Shown here: one piece after another, positions 33,010-44,997 of the stretch
How the letters are laid out: each line of letters opens with the position of its first letter
How positions within the stretch are numbered: position 1 is the first letter of the stretch
Translations under genes and position numbers: made by a program
Notes under the pieces: generated by a model
The model's input: only the letters and a program-made list of their open reading frames with translations
Database searches by the model: none
Told to the model about the DNA's origin: nothing
Source: Pseudevernia furfuracea
Taxonomy: Eukaryota > Ascomycota > Lecanoromycetes > Lecanorales > Parmeliaceae
Direction of reading: 5' to 3'
DNA: 64,000 bases
Assembly (NCBI GenBank): GCA_022315425.1
Contig: JAIUPT010000021.1
Coordinates: 1,488,001 to 1,552,000, forward strand

Positions 33010-33358
33010 TCAATCGACGTATCTCGAAGGAGACTCCTGACGGTTGTGTGGTGATCGATCGCAATTACAATCATAAGAAGACCGCGTGTAAGCATGAAGA
33101 CGTCGACTACATCTCTAAGTATCAAGTCATGTCTGATGCGGAGGTGAAGTCTCATATCATGCCACTGCTGGCACCTGAAGATGGAGCCTATATAGACGCC
33201 CTCGTGCAAACGCAGACTCCTAGCAGACAGGGGGAGTGTTGGCAACCCTAACCACGCATACACTTGCTCGGCTGGTTCGTAGACTTTTCCCATCATGTTG
33301 ACTGGCCAGCTCTTTTCTATATGTTTACTTTGGTCAATGCATATAGCATCAATCCACA
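33010..33358 (+). mobile_element. Probable 3' end of a copia-type element with LTR start
   Basis: An open frame of about 65 residues (about 33040-33250) ends at a purine-rich tract GCAGACAGGGGGAG (33223-33236), immediately followed by TGTTGGCAACCC, which looks like a copia LTR start. A possible LTR end (CCACA) is at 33358. No second LTR or target duplication was found, so the boundaries are tentative. Confidence 0.3.
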
Positions 33359-34525
33359 GTAGTTATTGCTCATTCTTCTCTCGAATTCTAGATGGATCCT
33401 GAAACCTCAAGTGGTTAAGCGCATGATACTGGGGAGAATAGGGCGACAGTGGGACTTTCACGGGTGTCTTACTATAGTAGACGTGAACGGTGCGGGACGT
33501 GCTTATCGACGCTACAGCTGAGGCTGAAAGGCTTGATGTATGGCGGGGGTGGGAGAATTTCTGCCTTGGTGCTGTCGCGCTGGATTGGAGGTGGACGCAG
33601 GCTGTGAGGGATACGGGGGAGATGACGGAGGGGTTGGATGTGGGTTTCTCGGGGGTGTTTCCCGGTGGTGGGGAAGGGGGGGGGGGGAGGAAGTCGGACT
33701 GCTTGCTGTTGGTGGAGAGACGCGAGTACGCCTTCGAGGATCGCGGAGTTGAGTTTTTCCTGCCGTCGGTGAGCGCTGTTGGGTGGTGAGTTGGGTGCGA
33801 GGTTCGGGGACGGCGTACCGCAGCCTTGAAAGGTGATTTTCTTCGGTATGGTTTCGATTGACATCTTGGCCTCGTAACCGTCACATGATCAGGTGGCAAG
33901 TATGAGATGATGAGCGGATGTGACTGTAAAGTTGGAGGTGGCTACAAGATCTGATGTGTTTGTAGAGTGAGCACTGTGTGTGTCGTACACCACCGCATCA
34001 AATCCTTGATCCTACACCAACATAAGGAGGGTTTGCTGCCCTTGTGTCAAGCGTCTGTCGAGCGAGCAGAAAAACATTGAATTTTCGGGTTCGCTGGATG
34101 GCTGGTTGAAAGGTGCTAGTGGCCTGACTGATTAGGACTATAGGTACACTAGGCTCGTTAGCTGCGGACAAATGGTAAACAACTAGTCGATGTGCGTCCT
34201 GATTGGTCTCACGTGACGGTGAACTTGATAGAAAATGCGGCATTGTGAAGCATGAAACGTGTTCCGCGTTAAAAGTCATTATTTCCTACTGCTGGATGAT
34301 GCCTTTTTCTCGTACTTTATGGCATTCTGATGAACTTTCGTTTCTCAATAGCCCTGGAGAAATTGGAACGCAAGACGAACTGCACGCCGCCCCTCGCTGA
34401 CACTGCCAACTTTGTCCATAGGTTCTGCCAAACGCCGCTAAGATCCCCCGTATAACCAGACCTGCCCCATTGCGCCGACCTATTACCGCATGCAAAAATG
34501 AACCCGTATGTGAATAGTCATGGCG
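33359..34525. other. G-rich intergenic region, no gene called
   Basis: Contains G runs near 33660-33690. Open frames occur on both strands (33363-33899 minus, 33490-33789 plus), but their Pro-rich or Gly-rich products follow from the G/C bias and I cannot choose between them. Confidence 0.35.
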
Positions 34526-35065
34526 TTACATGTCAAGTGGTGTTGTCGCACTTGCCCACCTGGACGCTGGCCTTCTAGAGGTGTAAGTGTCTGCTGCGAT
34601 GTGGTGTCGAGAAGGCATTAGCCGAAGATGTGCTCCAGGCCTAGCAGTTGACCTGTAAGATGATAACGGTGGTGGTGGTGGTGGTGAACTCTCTCTCGTG
34701 TAATGAGATGTGGTCCGCTGGCTTGTTCGCTGGCTTGACCGCTCGTAGTAGTCTGCTCTATCATCATCTACGGCATGATGATCTCCTCTTGGGCGATGCT
34801 CTGCACTGGGGTGAGGCGCCGGTCTCTGATGGTGGTGATCGGGTCTTTGATCATGTTCCGATTCCTCGTAATGATGTTTCTGAGGCCTCGATTCGTACGT
34901 GTCGTGTAATAAGAGTGGTTTTTTCGGAATCCTCACGAGTTCTCTGCTGTTGGAGTTGGGGGCACTGGGTCGGCTGCAGCTAAAGTATTCGAGAACGGGG
35001 CGGAGAGATTCGGTTGGGTCGACAGGTTCTTTGCGCTTGGGGTGTTTTGGGCGTACCCATGCCAT
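34526..35065 (-). CDS. Small hypothetical protein, 179 residues
   Basis: ATG-initiated frame (MAWVRPKHPKRKEPVD). The rest is rich in His, Arg, Ser and Pro (PPPPPP near the C-terminus), likely disordered. No domain recognised. Support is only frame length and a plausible N-terminus. Confidence 0.35.
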   Translation of the reverse strand: MAWVRPKHPKRKEPVDPTESLRPVLEYFSCSRPSAPNSNSRELVRIPKKPLLLHDTYESRPQKHHYEESEHDQRPDHHHQRPAPHPSAEHRPRGDHHAVDDDRADYYERSSQRTSQRTTSHYTRESSPPPPPPLSSYRSTARPGAHLRLMPSRHHIAADTYTSRRPASRWASATTPLDM

Positions 35066-35901
35066 TTTGACGAGTCTTCAGGAAGAGAATAGAAAGCTTG
35101 CCAATGTCTTGATATCGGCTTTGAAAGAGACGGTAGAAGTTTGGTTTCCTGATAAAATGAGAAGATGACGAGAAGATTCTCAATCACAAATTTACCAGCA
35201 ACGAAGGGTTGTACATGATTGCTGTTGTGGTGGTTTTTTATCCAGCCTCTGCTTTTCCTAATCGCGATGGCTGGGGAGGCTGGTAGCGGAAACGCGTTCC
35301 GCTTTGCTTGGCAATGGCTTGGCATTTTCAAAATGCTTGGCGAAAATTTCTGAATTCTCCGACTTCTGATTAGAACCTGAAGGCGGTAGTCGAAGTTTCC
35401 TACTCTTTATAATCATCACTGGTAACGAGGCAATGGACTCTGAGAATACTACTATGCTTTCCGCCCCTTTGTGGCTCGGAGATCACAACAGTTGCTTCCC
35501 AAGTTTGAGCGGCGTTCACAGACAAGGATGGATTGCCGGAAAGGCTTTGCGGATCCAGTCGTGGCATCCTCCTTTTTTCCCTAGACATTTCTGTCAGGTT
35601 GGGACAATAGCTCGCAAATCTCCATTGGGACTGGCAGTCAATGCATCATTATCATGAACTGACCTTTCTTCACACTTTTCGCCAATGAGTAAGCTCCCTG
35701 GCTTGCAGAATGGTTTCAAGATAACTGCGTGCTTTCGAAGGATCGTCTAGGGCCTTACCTACCTTCCTCTTTTGTCGACCTGCAGTGACCCTAAGTACCT
35801 ACCCCTCACGTTCTTGGCGTGGTGGTACTTTTACATCCTCGTAGGGTTTTTCTTCCTTTCGTTTCTTGCTTCGTACCTGGAAAATCAGTAATTGCGTAAA
35901 T
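35066..35901. other. Intergenic, includes the promoter of the GGT gene
   Basis: No gene recognised. Pyrimidine-rich stretches (TTTTTCTTCCTTTCGTTTCTTGC) lie about 50 bp upstream of the next start codon, a common fungal promoter feature. Confidence 0.4.
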
Positions 35902-37901
35902 ATGTATCAGTCCAACTTCTACTTGGGCTTGGCGTTGGTGCTCGGCCAATTAGCATCAAGCTTGGCTCCTCCCTCGCCTGCACACAAACGCGGCGGCGAG
36001 CAATATGAAGCGAAGGACAAACTGGGAGCAGTCGCTTCGGAGAGCACGGTCTGCAGCCAGATTGGTATCGATCTTATCAAGGGTGGCGGAAATGCTGCAG
36101 ATGCTGTATGTTTAAAATGTTGCGCTAGACGGTACTTGGGGCTTGCTAACCGGGCCGCCTTTATCTTCACAGTTGGTGGGCACTGTGTTCTGCATAGGGG
36201 TAATCGGGATGTATCATAGCGGACTCGGAGGCGGTGGCTTCATGATAGTACGCGGTAGTAATGGCTCGTACGAGTTTATCGATTTCCGTGAGAAAGCTCC
36301 AGCTGCAGCATTCACCGACATGTATAACAATAACACGGACCTCTCCCTGTTCGGAGGCCTTGCGAGCGGTGTACCTGGTGAACTTCGTGGCATGGAATAC
36401 CTGCACAAGCACTATGGCAAACTACCTTGGGCACACGTCATGAGACCAGCCATCAATGTCGCTCGTGATGGATTCATAGTCACCCAAGATTTGGTCAACT
36501 ACGAGAAGGAAGCGATTGAAGGGGGATCCAATTTCCTGGTTGAGGACCCAAACTTCGCTATTGACTTCGCACCGAATGGAACATTACTTGGTTTGAATGA
36601 GACCATCACAAGGCAGCGGTATGCTGACACCCTTGAGACCATCTCGAAACGAGGCGCAGATGCGTTCTATACTGGTCCCATTGCCAATGCTACCATCCAG
36701 GCGTTGAAAGTCGCTAACGGGACCATGACGCTCGAGGATCTGAAGAACTATACTGTCGCGATTCGGAAGCCGGCCCAGATCACGTACCGGGATTACAAAC
36801 TGACAGCGTGCTCTGCGCCATCTTCAGGCACGGTCGCTTTGTCGGTCATGAAAACCATTGAGGGTTATGATGAGATAGGTGAGGCTGCGACCCTGAACCT
36901 TAGTACTCATCGTTTTGATGAGGCAATGCGGTTTGCCTATGGAGAGGTGAGCACATTAGCGTTCCCCTACATCAGACGCGCGAAGATTGACACTATTTCG
37001 AATAGCGAGCGTACCTGGGTGATCCGTTGTTCGTTCCAGGCCTTGACGAGTACCAGCAGGAAATGCTCAACGAGACCACTGCTGAGAGGGTGAGGAGTAA
37101 GATCTCAGACTTTCACACCCTGAACGTCTCGGCGTATGATCCTACTGGCCTGGAATCCCTCGCAACGTAGGCACTGTGCCTCTCGTATTCCGTGTCTGGT
37201 GACCTAATCTATAATGTCCAGGCATGGAACCTCCCACATCGTCACGGCAGATGCCTCGGGCATGGCCATCTCGCTCACCACGACCGTAAACCTGCTTTTC
37301 GGCAGCCAGCTCGTGGTGCCCGAAACCGGCGTCATCATGAACAACGAGATGAACGACTTCTCCATCCCCGGCCAATCCAACGCTTTCGGCTACGCGCCCT
37401 CGCCGGCCAATTTCATCGAGCCGGGCAAACGGCCCCTGTCCTCCATCTCCCCGACCATTGTGGAGTACCGCAAGAACGGCACGCTTTATTTCGTCATCGG
37501 CTCCGCAGGCGGGAGTCGTATCATCACCGCAACGATCCAGAATCTGTGGCACGTCCTCGATCAGAACGCCACGGTCAAGGAAAGCTTGGCGGAGCCGAGG
37601 CTCCACGATCAGGCACGTACTCTAGTTGTTTTTCACAACGAAAAACCCCCCAAGACCATCTTTTGATATGCCGTGCTAATCTTGGACACCCTTGTCCTGC
37701 CTGCAGTTGATCCCAAACACCGTCTCGTTCGAATACGCGTACGACAACGAAACCACGGCGTTCATGAAAAGCCTCGGGCACAACGTCACCTGGGTGGCTC
37801 CGGGCGCGTCGACCGCTCAGGGGTTGCGGAGGTTGCCGAACGGCACGTTCGAAGCGGCGGGGGAGCCGAGGCAGCATGATTCGGGGGGTCTTGCCATATG
37901 A
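35902..37901 (+). CDS. Gamma-glutamyltranspeptidase (glutathione hydrolase), 574 residues
   Basis: Cleaves the gamma-glutamyl bond of glutathione and transfers the glutamyl group; secreted or vacuolar. Exons 35902-36105, 36173-36946, 37006-37166, 37222-37612 and 37707-37901 give an open 574-residue frame. The N-terminus has a hydrophobic signal segment (YLGLALVLGQLASSLA). Family motifs in order are GGNAADA, GLGGGGFMIV, FREKAP, GVPGELRGME, HGTSHIVTAD and GSAGGSRII. Autocatalytic cleavage should occur before Thr383 in HGTSH, the N-terminal nucleophile of the small subunit. The length matches the family. Intron 4 (37613-37706) appears to have a GC donor (CAG/GCACGT). No defect is visible. Confidence 0.93.
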
Positions 37902-39087
37902 ATTGGGACTAGCTAGCCATGCGAGTTGGTGCAGGTAGTGAGTAGCCTCAAGATTGGATTGAATTAAAAGACAGAGAGAGACAGAGAGAGCCTAGAACGT
38001 TTGCTTGATGAGATATATATTAAGCGTAGTGTAGTCATGCTAGCTAGCTCAAAACTCTGACATGAATTTGGGCAAGAATATGAATGGGGGGCAAACATGA
38101 GTCCATGACCTGAGGTTTTGTTAAACTTGGCGGATCCAACATCCCTCATACTTACCTTACCCGCTGCAACATTCTTCAACACCATATGCTTTTTCTGGTC
38201 ACTGCCTTGAAAAATAGCATTGTTCAATTCCCAATCCTTGATCTCTCCCCCCCTCTCTCTCCCTCCTCTCTCACATACACATCAAAGCTGCATATTCTAG
38301 CCGGAGTCGGGGTTTCTGCGATTGTTGGGGGGGGGGGGGGTCTCGAGGATTCGAGGGCTGTGTGAGGATGGGGGTGGGTGGGCGGACGCTGATGTTGGTG
38401 GTGGACTGTGGTTTTTTGGGGGGGGGGGGGAGGGAGCATTGTTGGAGGAGGAGGAGGAGGAGGAGGAGGAGAGGGAAAGAGAGAGCTTGGGGCTGAGTGA
38501 GGATGAGGAGGGGTGGGGTGGTGCTTTGGGGGTTTGAGGTGCTGGAGGAGGGGGGGGGGGGGGGGGGGGGGGTTGGTGGTGGTGAGGGGATAGGTAGATG
38601 GGAGGGGGGGCGCGTGTTGGGGTTGCGGAGGATGCGGTGCGTAACTCTACCATGTGAGCGACGTGTGGGGAATTTTCGCGTCCGCGAGGACCTCTGCGAG
38701 CTGTTTGTTGTTTTAATTTTTAATTTCTGTTTTTTTCAGCCCTCGAGTTCGTTTAAGGCATCTTACCAACTGCATACATAGGTGGTGTAAGGTTACGCCG
38801 AACAATAATGGGCCGTGTCCTCGCGGGGGGGAGTCGCTTCGGTTTACGTGCACTGCCATTATTGTTTTTCTCCAGATGTTACGCAAAGATTCGTCCCCTG
38901 GCAGCACTCTACATACTACGCATTTTGTTTATCCGCGGCCGATACGATATGAGGTCCTCGGAACAACAATGTCCACAACCGGTCAGTTCGTGGTGCGCTT
39001 CTCATGTCAACCCAACGGTCCAATTTCCATGTCGTCCGGTAGGAACCTTTGTGGGTTTCTGTTCTTGTAGCGTCTACATAGAGTATG
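37902..39087. repeat. Intergenic with long G tracts
   Basis: Runs of G at about 38328-38340, 38418-38430 and 38549-38572, plus a GAG repeat at about 38444-38472 and an AGAGAGAC run near 37972-37990. No credible gene; Pro-rich open frames opposite the tracts are artefacts. Lies between two convergent genes. Confidence 0.7.
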
Positions 39088-41024
39088 TCATCTCGTCCTC
39101 TCGCTAACGTTCGCCTCAAACCACTCTTCGTAATCCGTCACATCGGCATCCTTCCACTTGGTCTCGGGGATTAAAAAATAAGTACTCAGCGCGCCGAGAA
39201 CATTGCACACGAAATAAATCCACAACACGTTGGACAAGCCGATCACAGTAGGTCCGCTGAGATAGTTGAAGAGGAGGGCGGAAAGTATCGCGCCCAGTTT
39301 GCCGGTTGCGGCGCTGACGCCGTGACCGAAGCCGCGGACGCGTGTTGGGAAGACTTCGGCGGGGATGATGAAGGTGGTGGCGTTGGGGCCGAAATTGAAG
39401 AAGAACTGGGTGAGAGGGAATGTTAGGGGCTGGCAGGTAGGTTAGGGCGTGGAGACTTTGCGTACCTGGGCGATCGCGAGACAGACAAACTTCCCGCCCG
39501 TGCCCAAGTGCTTGTAGTCGCCGGCCATGATGGCGAACATCAGCGCGACGACCAAGAACCCTTGCATCTGTATCCACCTCCGTCCCAACTTCTCCACGAA
39601 GAAAATCGTCACAAAATACCCGGGCACGTACCCGGCCACGGCGATGATCAAGTTGCCGATCGCATTCCTCTTCAACACGTCATATTCATTGGCGCCCTTG
39701 GAAAAGCCAATCTCGGTGAGGATGACCGACTGGTTCAGATTGACCCCATAGAATGCCACGTCCAGCAGGAACCAGCAGGACGTGGTCCCCAGCAAAGTCT
39801 TCAAGTGCCTCCATTCGCTAAAATACACGAAGAAGACGTCGAGTCTAGCCCTTTGGCCTTGGGCCTCGATTTCAGCACGCGCAGCATCTATTTCCTCCTG
39901 CAGTCCACGGCCGTCGGAGACAATCAACTCAAGGGATTCTCTTTGACGGCTTCTACGGCTGGTGACGGTGAAACGGCTGCTGACAGATTCCGGACGCTTT
40001 GGTGTGCTTAATTCTCGAGATTCGAGAAACTTCTTTCCCTCGGGCATGGTAAGGCGCGGCCACAAGGTGGCAATTGCCGGGATCAAAGCCAAGCCTATTT
40101 GAAGGCGCCATACAGCGTCCAGCTGGGCGTAGTTGCCCTCTCCGTTTAGGGCTTTGGCAAAGCACGCAAGCAGGATAAGAGTGACGATGGAGCCTACGAG
40201 GTTGCCCTGAACATTATCAGCACGTACAGACCGCGAGTAGGGATAAGACAACCTTACCCAGCCTTGATTTGAAAAGATCCAACCCAGTAATTGCCCTCGT
40301 CTTTTCAGGTTCGACCTCTCCGCCACGATCGCAGCAGAGATAGGATAGTCTCCACCGATCCCTACGCCAAGCACTACCCGCCAACAAAAGATCCAAACCA
40401 TCTTCAGCGTCGCGGTTGGAATGGCGTTGGGCAAGCTAATCAGGAGCACAAGTCCGATAGTCGCGATTATGAGCTCATTGCCATAGACAAATCTTCGGCC
40501 GAAGACATCGCCAAGGTAGCCGAATGAAAGCTGGCCAAAGATGTTGCCGATATTCGCTGCGGAATTCACCAAGCCTCGTAGTAGAGGAGGATAATGCGGT
40601 GGTTTGTTTTGCAAGCCGCCCCAATATCTGGATCAACAGGCTTGGGGTCAGTCATGGAAAGGGGTTCCGTACGGGATTTTGTCAATGGCAGCAAAGGTGC
40701 TTACTCGTAGGTCCATACCGGCGTCACAAGATTTACAATGAACAGATCGTAGGAGTCCAAGAAGAAGCCGACGCTACCAAAACATTAGCCGAAACGAGGA
40801 TGCGACCGGGGCGGCGACGAGTACCCAGTGACAGAATACAGGTGCAGGTCGCTTTGGGTCATGAATGGGAACCTTCTGTTGCCCGGTTTCCGCCGCTTGT
40901 AATCCTCCTGATATGCATGAGTAAGCGTGCTTGAAGGGACGATTGCGGAAAGAGAGCTCACAAAGGATATCGGCTGTCCATTCTCATCCTTTCGTGTATA
41001 CGCCTCTTCTTGCCACAGCACCAT
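39088..41024 (-). CDS. PHS-type phosphate:H+ symporter (MFS), 547 residues
   Basis: Imports inorganic phosphate across the plasma membrane with protons. Exons on the minus strand are 41024-40962, 40907-40825, 40773-40705, 40627-40258, 40206-39466 and 39405-39088, total 1644 nt, fully in frame. The first helix region reads GVGFFLDSYDLFIVNLVTPVW, then FGYLGDVFGRRFVYG (motif A) and the PHS signature VGIGGDYPISAA. A long central cytoplasmic loop is followed by FFNFGPNATTFIIPAEVFPTR. The protein resembles the Pho84/PHO group, but the N-terminal start (41022-41024) is less certain; an upstream exon cannot be excluded. The region after the stop is GT-rich and ordinary. Confidence 0.88.
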
Positions 41025-41870
41025 CTCCGCAGAGAAGGCCAAATGATCGGGGGGTTCCTCAGGCCGTAGATGGAGGCTCTATACTTATTAATGTCGGGCG
41101 GGTCTTTCGGAGGCAGCTAATTGGAATGCACTGGAAGCTCTCCGATTTGAGCGCCACTTCATGGCGCGCCTGTAAGTCTAAGGGTCTACTCGGTAGATGA
41201 TGCAGTAATTCAACAACGGCATCGAGTCTTGAGACTCGAGACTTGTAATTTGGAAAGCGGGTATCAGTAATGGGTGAGAGATAGATAGATAGATAGATGG
41301 ATGAAATGTGGGAAAATGATTTGAAGTTAACTAACGTTGGCACTCTGATTCTTGATGGGTTGTGCCCGCCGCCCGGCCATGTCTAGCCCAGAGTGTCACC
41401 GTCTCGGCTTAGGGTGGTATTATCCTATATGGCGCGTATAGGGTGAAATGGGCCTCGGCATAAAAGACCTATGATGCCTTTTAGTGTATACTGTAAACAA
41501 ACTAAGGTAAGGTAATTATGCAAGGAACAAAGAAGAAAAAACAATTGAGACATCCGGACAGCACGTGCGCTCAACTCGAATGCTGATTGCAGCGACCCAG
41601 CTCCCGTTGGTGAGAGTAAGGTAGCTTGAACCGTGCCGTGCTGCTAATGAGTATAGTATACCTAATAAAGCTAATGAGTATTATGATATGCGCATATAAC
41701 GTGCACTAGTACCTGTAACGAAGAGGCGACCCGTCCGAATCTTATTGTATATTCCCGACCCTCCGACACTAATAATAATGCCGCCAAGGAAAAAAGACAA
41801 AAGACAAAAGAAAAAAGACAAAAGACAAAAGAAAAAAGACAAAAATTGAAGAATGATAATGTAATGCTTT

Positions 41871-41903
<33 letters not shown>

Positions 41904-42598
41904 AGAAGAAGAATAAAAAATAAAAAATAAAAGAGAAAAGAGAAAAGAGAAAAGAGAAAAGATCTTACTCTACTCGTACAGAGAAACGTCATGTGCATAT
42001 TGTGCAACACTAGAAACAAATCCTAGTGACAACTGATAACGTCACTACCCGGAGAGACTAGTAGAAATGGAAAGTAAGAAAGAAATATAGAAGAACACGG
42101 AGACCCTGAATAATAATAATACCTGCCGCCGCCAGGCTGGGGCCACGCGTTGCAATCCCTAGATACCTTGTTAGGGAAGGTGAGATGGTTAAGCTACGAG
42201 TACGTTCGGGCAATGCCTGTTAGCTCACTCGTTGCATGTCTTTCCAGCCCAAAGAGCACTTGTTTCAACCGAAGGCACTTACTTCATCAACAATTGACCT
42301 GGCCACATAAGTCTGAACACCAGAGGGCAAGCCATCGCATCAACAGCGATACGACGTTGCCTGGTCTGTGACACGAATCTGTTGATCAATTTACACTTTA
42401 CCCTTGTTCCGGATTCCGTCTTCGTCCTTCCGTTCCAGTCCTCTCGAGAAATATAATAGGAGGTCTAGCATCCACCGGGCTGGTTGAACGTCGCGGTATG
42501 GAAACAACGCCGGAGATCGACTTTGACCCATACCGAAGAGTCGAATCACAGAAACCGAAAGATATAGAGAGCACAGGGCCTGTGGTAGATGAGCCTTC
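41025..42598. repeat. Intergenic with microsatellites
   Basis: A GATA run lies at 41279-41300, an AAAAGACA repeat at about 41790-41845, and GAA and AAAAGAG repeats at about 41875-41960. No gene seen. Confidence 0.65.
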
Positions 42599-42997
42599 CT
42601 AGACGTCAATCTCCGCGTATAACCGTGCCTTGCCAGCTGCAAGCGACAGCAGTGTGAAGGACAACATCCAAGCCTGGCCTCTCACTGGGTTCAAAATAGC
42701 CAACGATAGCTCCCCATAGGTATGCATTTCCGACAGTTCATGTATTATCATGCGGTACTTCTTTCCTTCGTCGTCGCCTTCGCCCTGTTCCGTGCATGTT
42801 GTGTCTGATGAAAGGCTGCAGCTAAGAGCGACACCTGTGGAAGATGGAGGATTGCGAGGATGGTTGCTCAGCGACTTCGTGCCACTTATCGTGATGTAGA
42901 AAAGGTGTGACGGGAGCTCGTTCCAATGACTTGTCTGGGTAGAAGAGGTACGCTGTCCGCGTTGGGTCTTGTAGTGTAGCACGCCGTACATTTCCAA
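42599..42997 (-). CDS. Hypothetical protein, 132 residues
   Basis: ATG-initiated frame without known domains. The C-terminal part (LSLAILNPVRGQAWMLSFTLLSLAAGKARLYAEIDV) is hydrophobic. Only length and start codon support it. Confidence 0.3.
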   Translation of the reverse strand: MEMYGVLHYKTQRGQRTSSTQTSHWNELPSHLFYITISGTKSLSNHPRNPPSSTGVALSCSLSSDTTCTEQGEGDDEGKKYRMIIHELSEMHTYGELSLAILNPVRGQAWMLSFTLLSLAAGKARLYAEIDV

Positions 42998-44997
42998 GGA
43001 AGCCTAGTGCCTGCCACAAAATTAGCTTAGCCCTTCTGTGACAAGAAGCATGCTTGCCTCACAAGATGACAACCTGGCGTTTCCGTAGCATTTCCAAGAC
43101 ACACCCAGGGTGAAGCTACCTGGAAGCTTCAAGCTTCGCACGCCGTCAAAGAGGCCACTATGAAATGACAAACATGGTAGTCTTGATACACAGCCTGGAA
43201 GGAATGAGTAGACTTAAGTGGCCACTGTCAAAGCGGAGTGAAGGCTGGGGTATGGAGAGCAGCTCACGGTGGTGGCTCTTCACCCTGTTGCGAGCTCTCC
43301 CGGTATTCGTGGCATTTTAGTGCAAGGCCAGCTACCAACACCCTCGAGCTGCGGACAGCGAGCACATACGCGTTGTCAAAACGACTGGTAGAGTACTATC
43401 CGGCATATCAATCAACGCATGTAGAAAGAACAGAGACGACAGCCACTTGGCCCGGGAACATCCCAAAGCCAAGCATCGTAAGGCTGAGCTATTAGCGTGT
43501 GTATAAATCTGCCCCGCCATGTCTCCCTGCCTCGTCTACATGGATTGTACCTGTATTGTTGTGGTGCATGAACAGCACCAGATGCTTATACTTAGCCTAG
43601 CACTCGTGTTGGCCTGAGGAGTGAGTTGGTATTTGTTGGAACTCAGAGGTTATGGATTGATTGTCTAAGGGAGGCTAAGGTACCTACTTATATAAGGTAC
43701 CTACCTCGTGAAGCCCATGCTGATTTGCTACCGTGAGGGTTAGCTATAACACTGTACTACTGCTGCAGCAATCTCCGAAAGTGCTACCGGGTCTGAATCA
43801 AATTCTGAGTGTCTTTGCTATCTAGGTCCAGCCCATACGCAAGAAAATCCATCATTTCTGTGCTATTCAGAAAAAGCAGCATCGATTCCCTCAAGGCGCG
43901 AATACGTCCATACTTTAGCGCCTGCGCAGACGCCGGACTCTGCGGGTATGCTACTTTTTAAAGCAGAAGATCTGGTTTCCAGCATATGTTTTCACAGACC
44001 AGGAACAAAATTTCCACGAATCTGGTGTGCGAGTGATATTCAGGTACTAGCTTGGCAACAAAAATGTTGAAACGTGCTCACATTTCTCTTGGGGGCCCAG
44101 GCCCATCATCATGTCTTTGATTTCCTTGTAATGAACGCTTCGCAGCCCGGGGCCGAAATCCTGCTCCGTGATTTAGGACGCCGTTCGGAACAAGGCAGTC
44201 TCGCCGCGGTTTTTATATTGTCGTCACTGCATAACATCACAATCACTCGGCGCATCGTTGTTTTTAGTTGCCAGGCTACGGAAGAATGTCATTTATCGTT
44301 GTAATAATTTCAATGAGGCTTTGAAAACAAAATTACTGGCCGAATTTGCAGTGAGGCTGTGGGGGGGAGTCAGTATCGGAGTCAGCGTGACATCGTGAGT
44401 AGTGAACCAGTCTTTTGAAATGTACACCTACCTAATTTGAGTGGGCGCTTCAGCAATCATCAAGCTGAGCGTTCCATGAAAAACGCACAGTCAACCATTA
44501 CCCACCATGCTTCTGTTCCAAGACGTCCTCCTCGACGATTTTGGCTCGCTTCGAAAAATGGTACCACATACAATGCTGGTGCTTCGCTTAAAGAAACGAG
44601 CCAAGTGCATGGCATGGCCACCAGATCCTGGATCGACAGAGGTAGGTACTGTCACTGTCCGGTGAGTCAGGGTAAGGTTGTGTTTGCTACCATAAAGCCT
44701 GCAATGTTTGGGGTTGATTAATCAATGTGGCAGTGAATGTTTCGAAAGGTGTGTCCCACGGATTGGCAGGGCACAGAATTCAGGGGTTTCGACCGAACAT
44801 CCAAAAGTCCCTTCTTGCAAACAACACCGTGACTCAATAATAACGACATCTATCAAGAAACTTGTAGTGACATAGTTGTTCTTCTAGAGTAGATCTAAAA
44901 TTTCATAGTTGAAAAGTTCATTACAATTATTATGATTGAAAAGTTGTTACGCTGCGAAAGTATAGCATTTTGATGTCCTGCCAAGACATTTTGTGCC
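42998..44997. other. Two kilobases without a recognisable gene
   Basis: Short open frames on both strands show no motif or sustained coding bias. A ten-base word TATAAGGTACCTACC repeat occurs near 43690-43710. Nothing else seen. Confidence 0.4.

Noticed and set aside
33363..33899. Pro-rich minus-strand gene
   Set aside because: Opposite a G-rich stretch, where Pro codons are expected by composition; a competing plus-strand frame is equally plausible.
38224..38653. Pro-rich proteins opposite the G tracts
   Set aside because: Pure composition effect of homopolymer runs.
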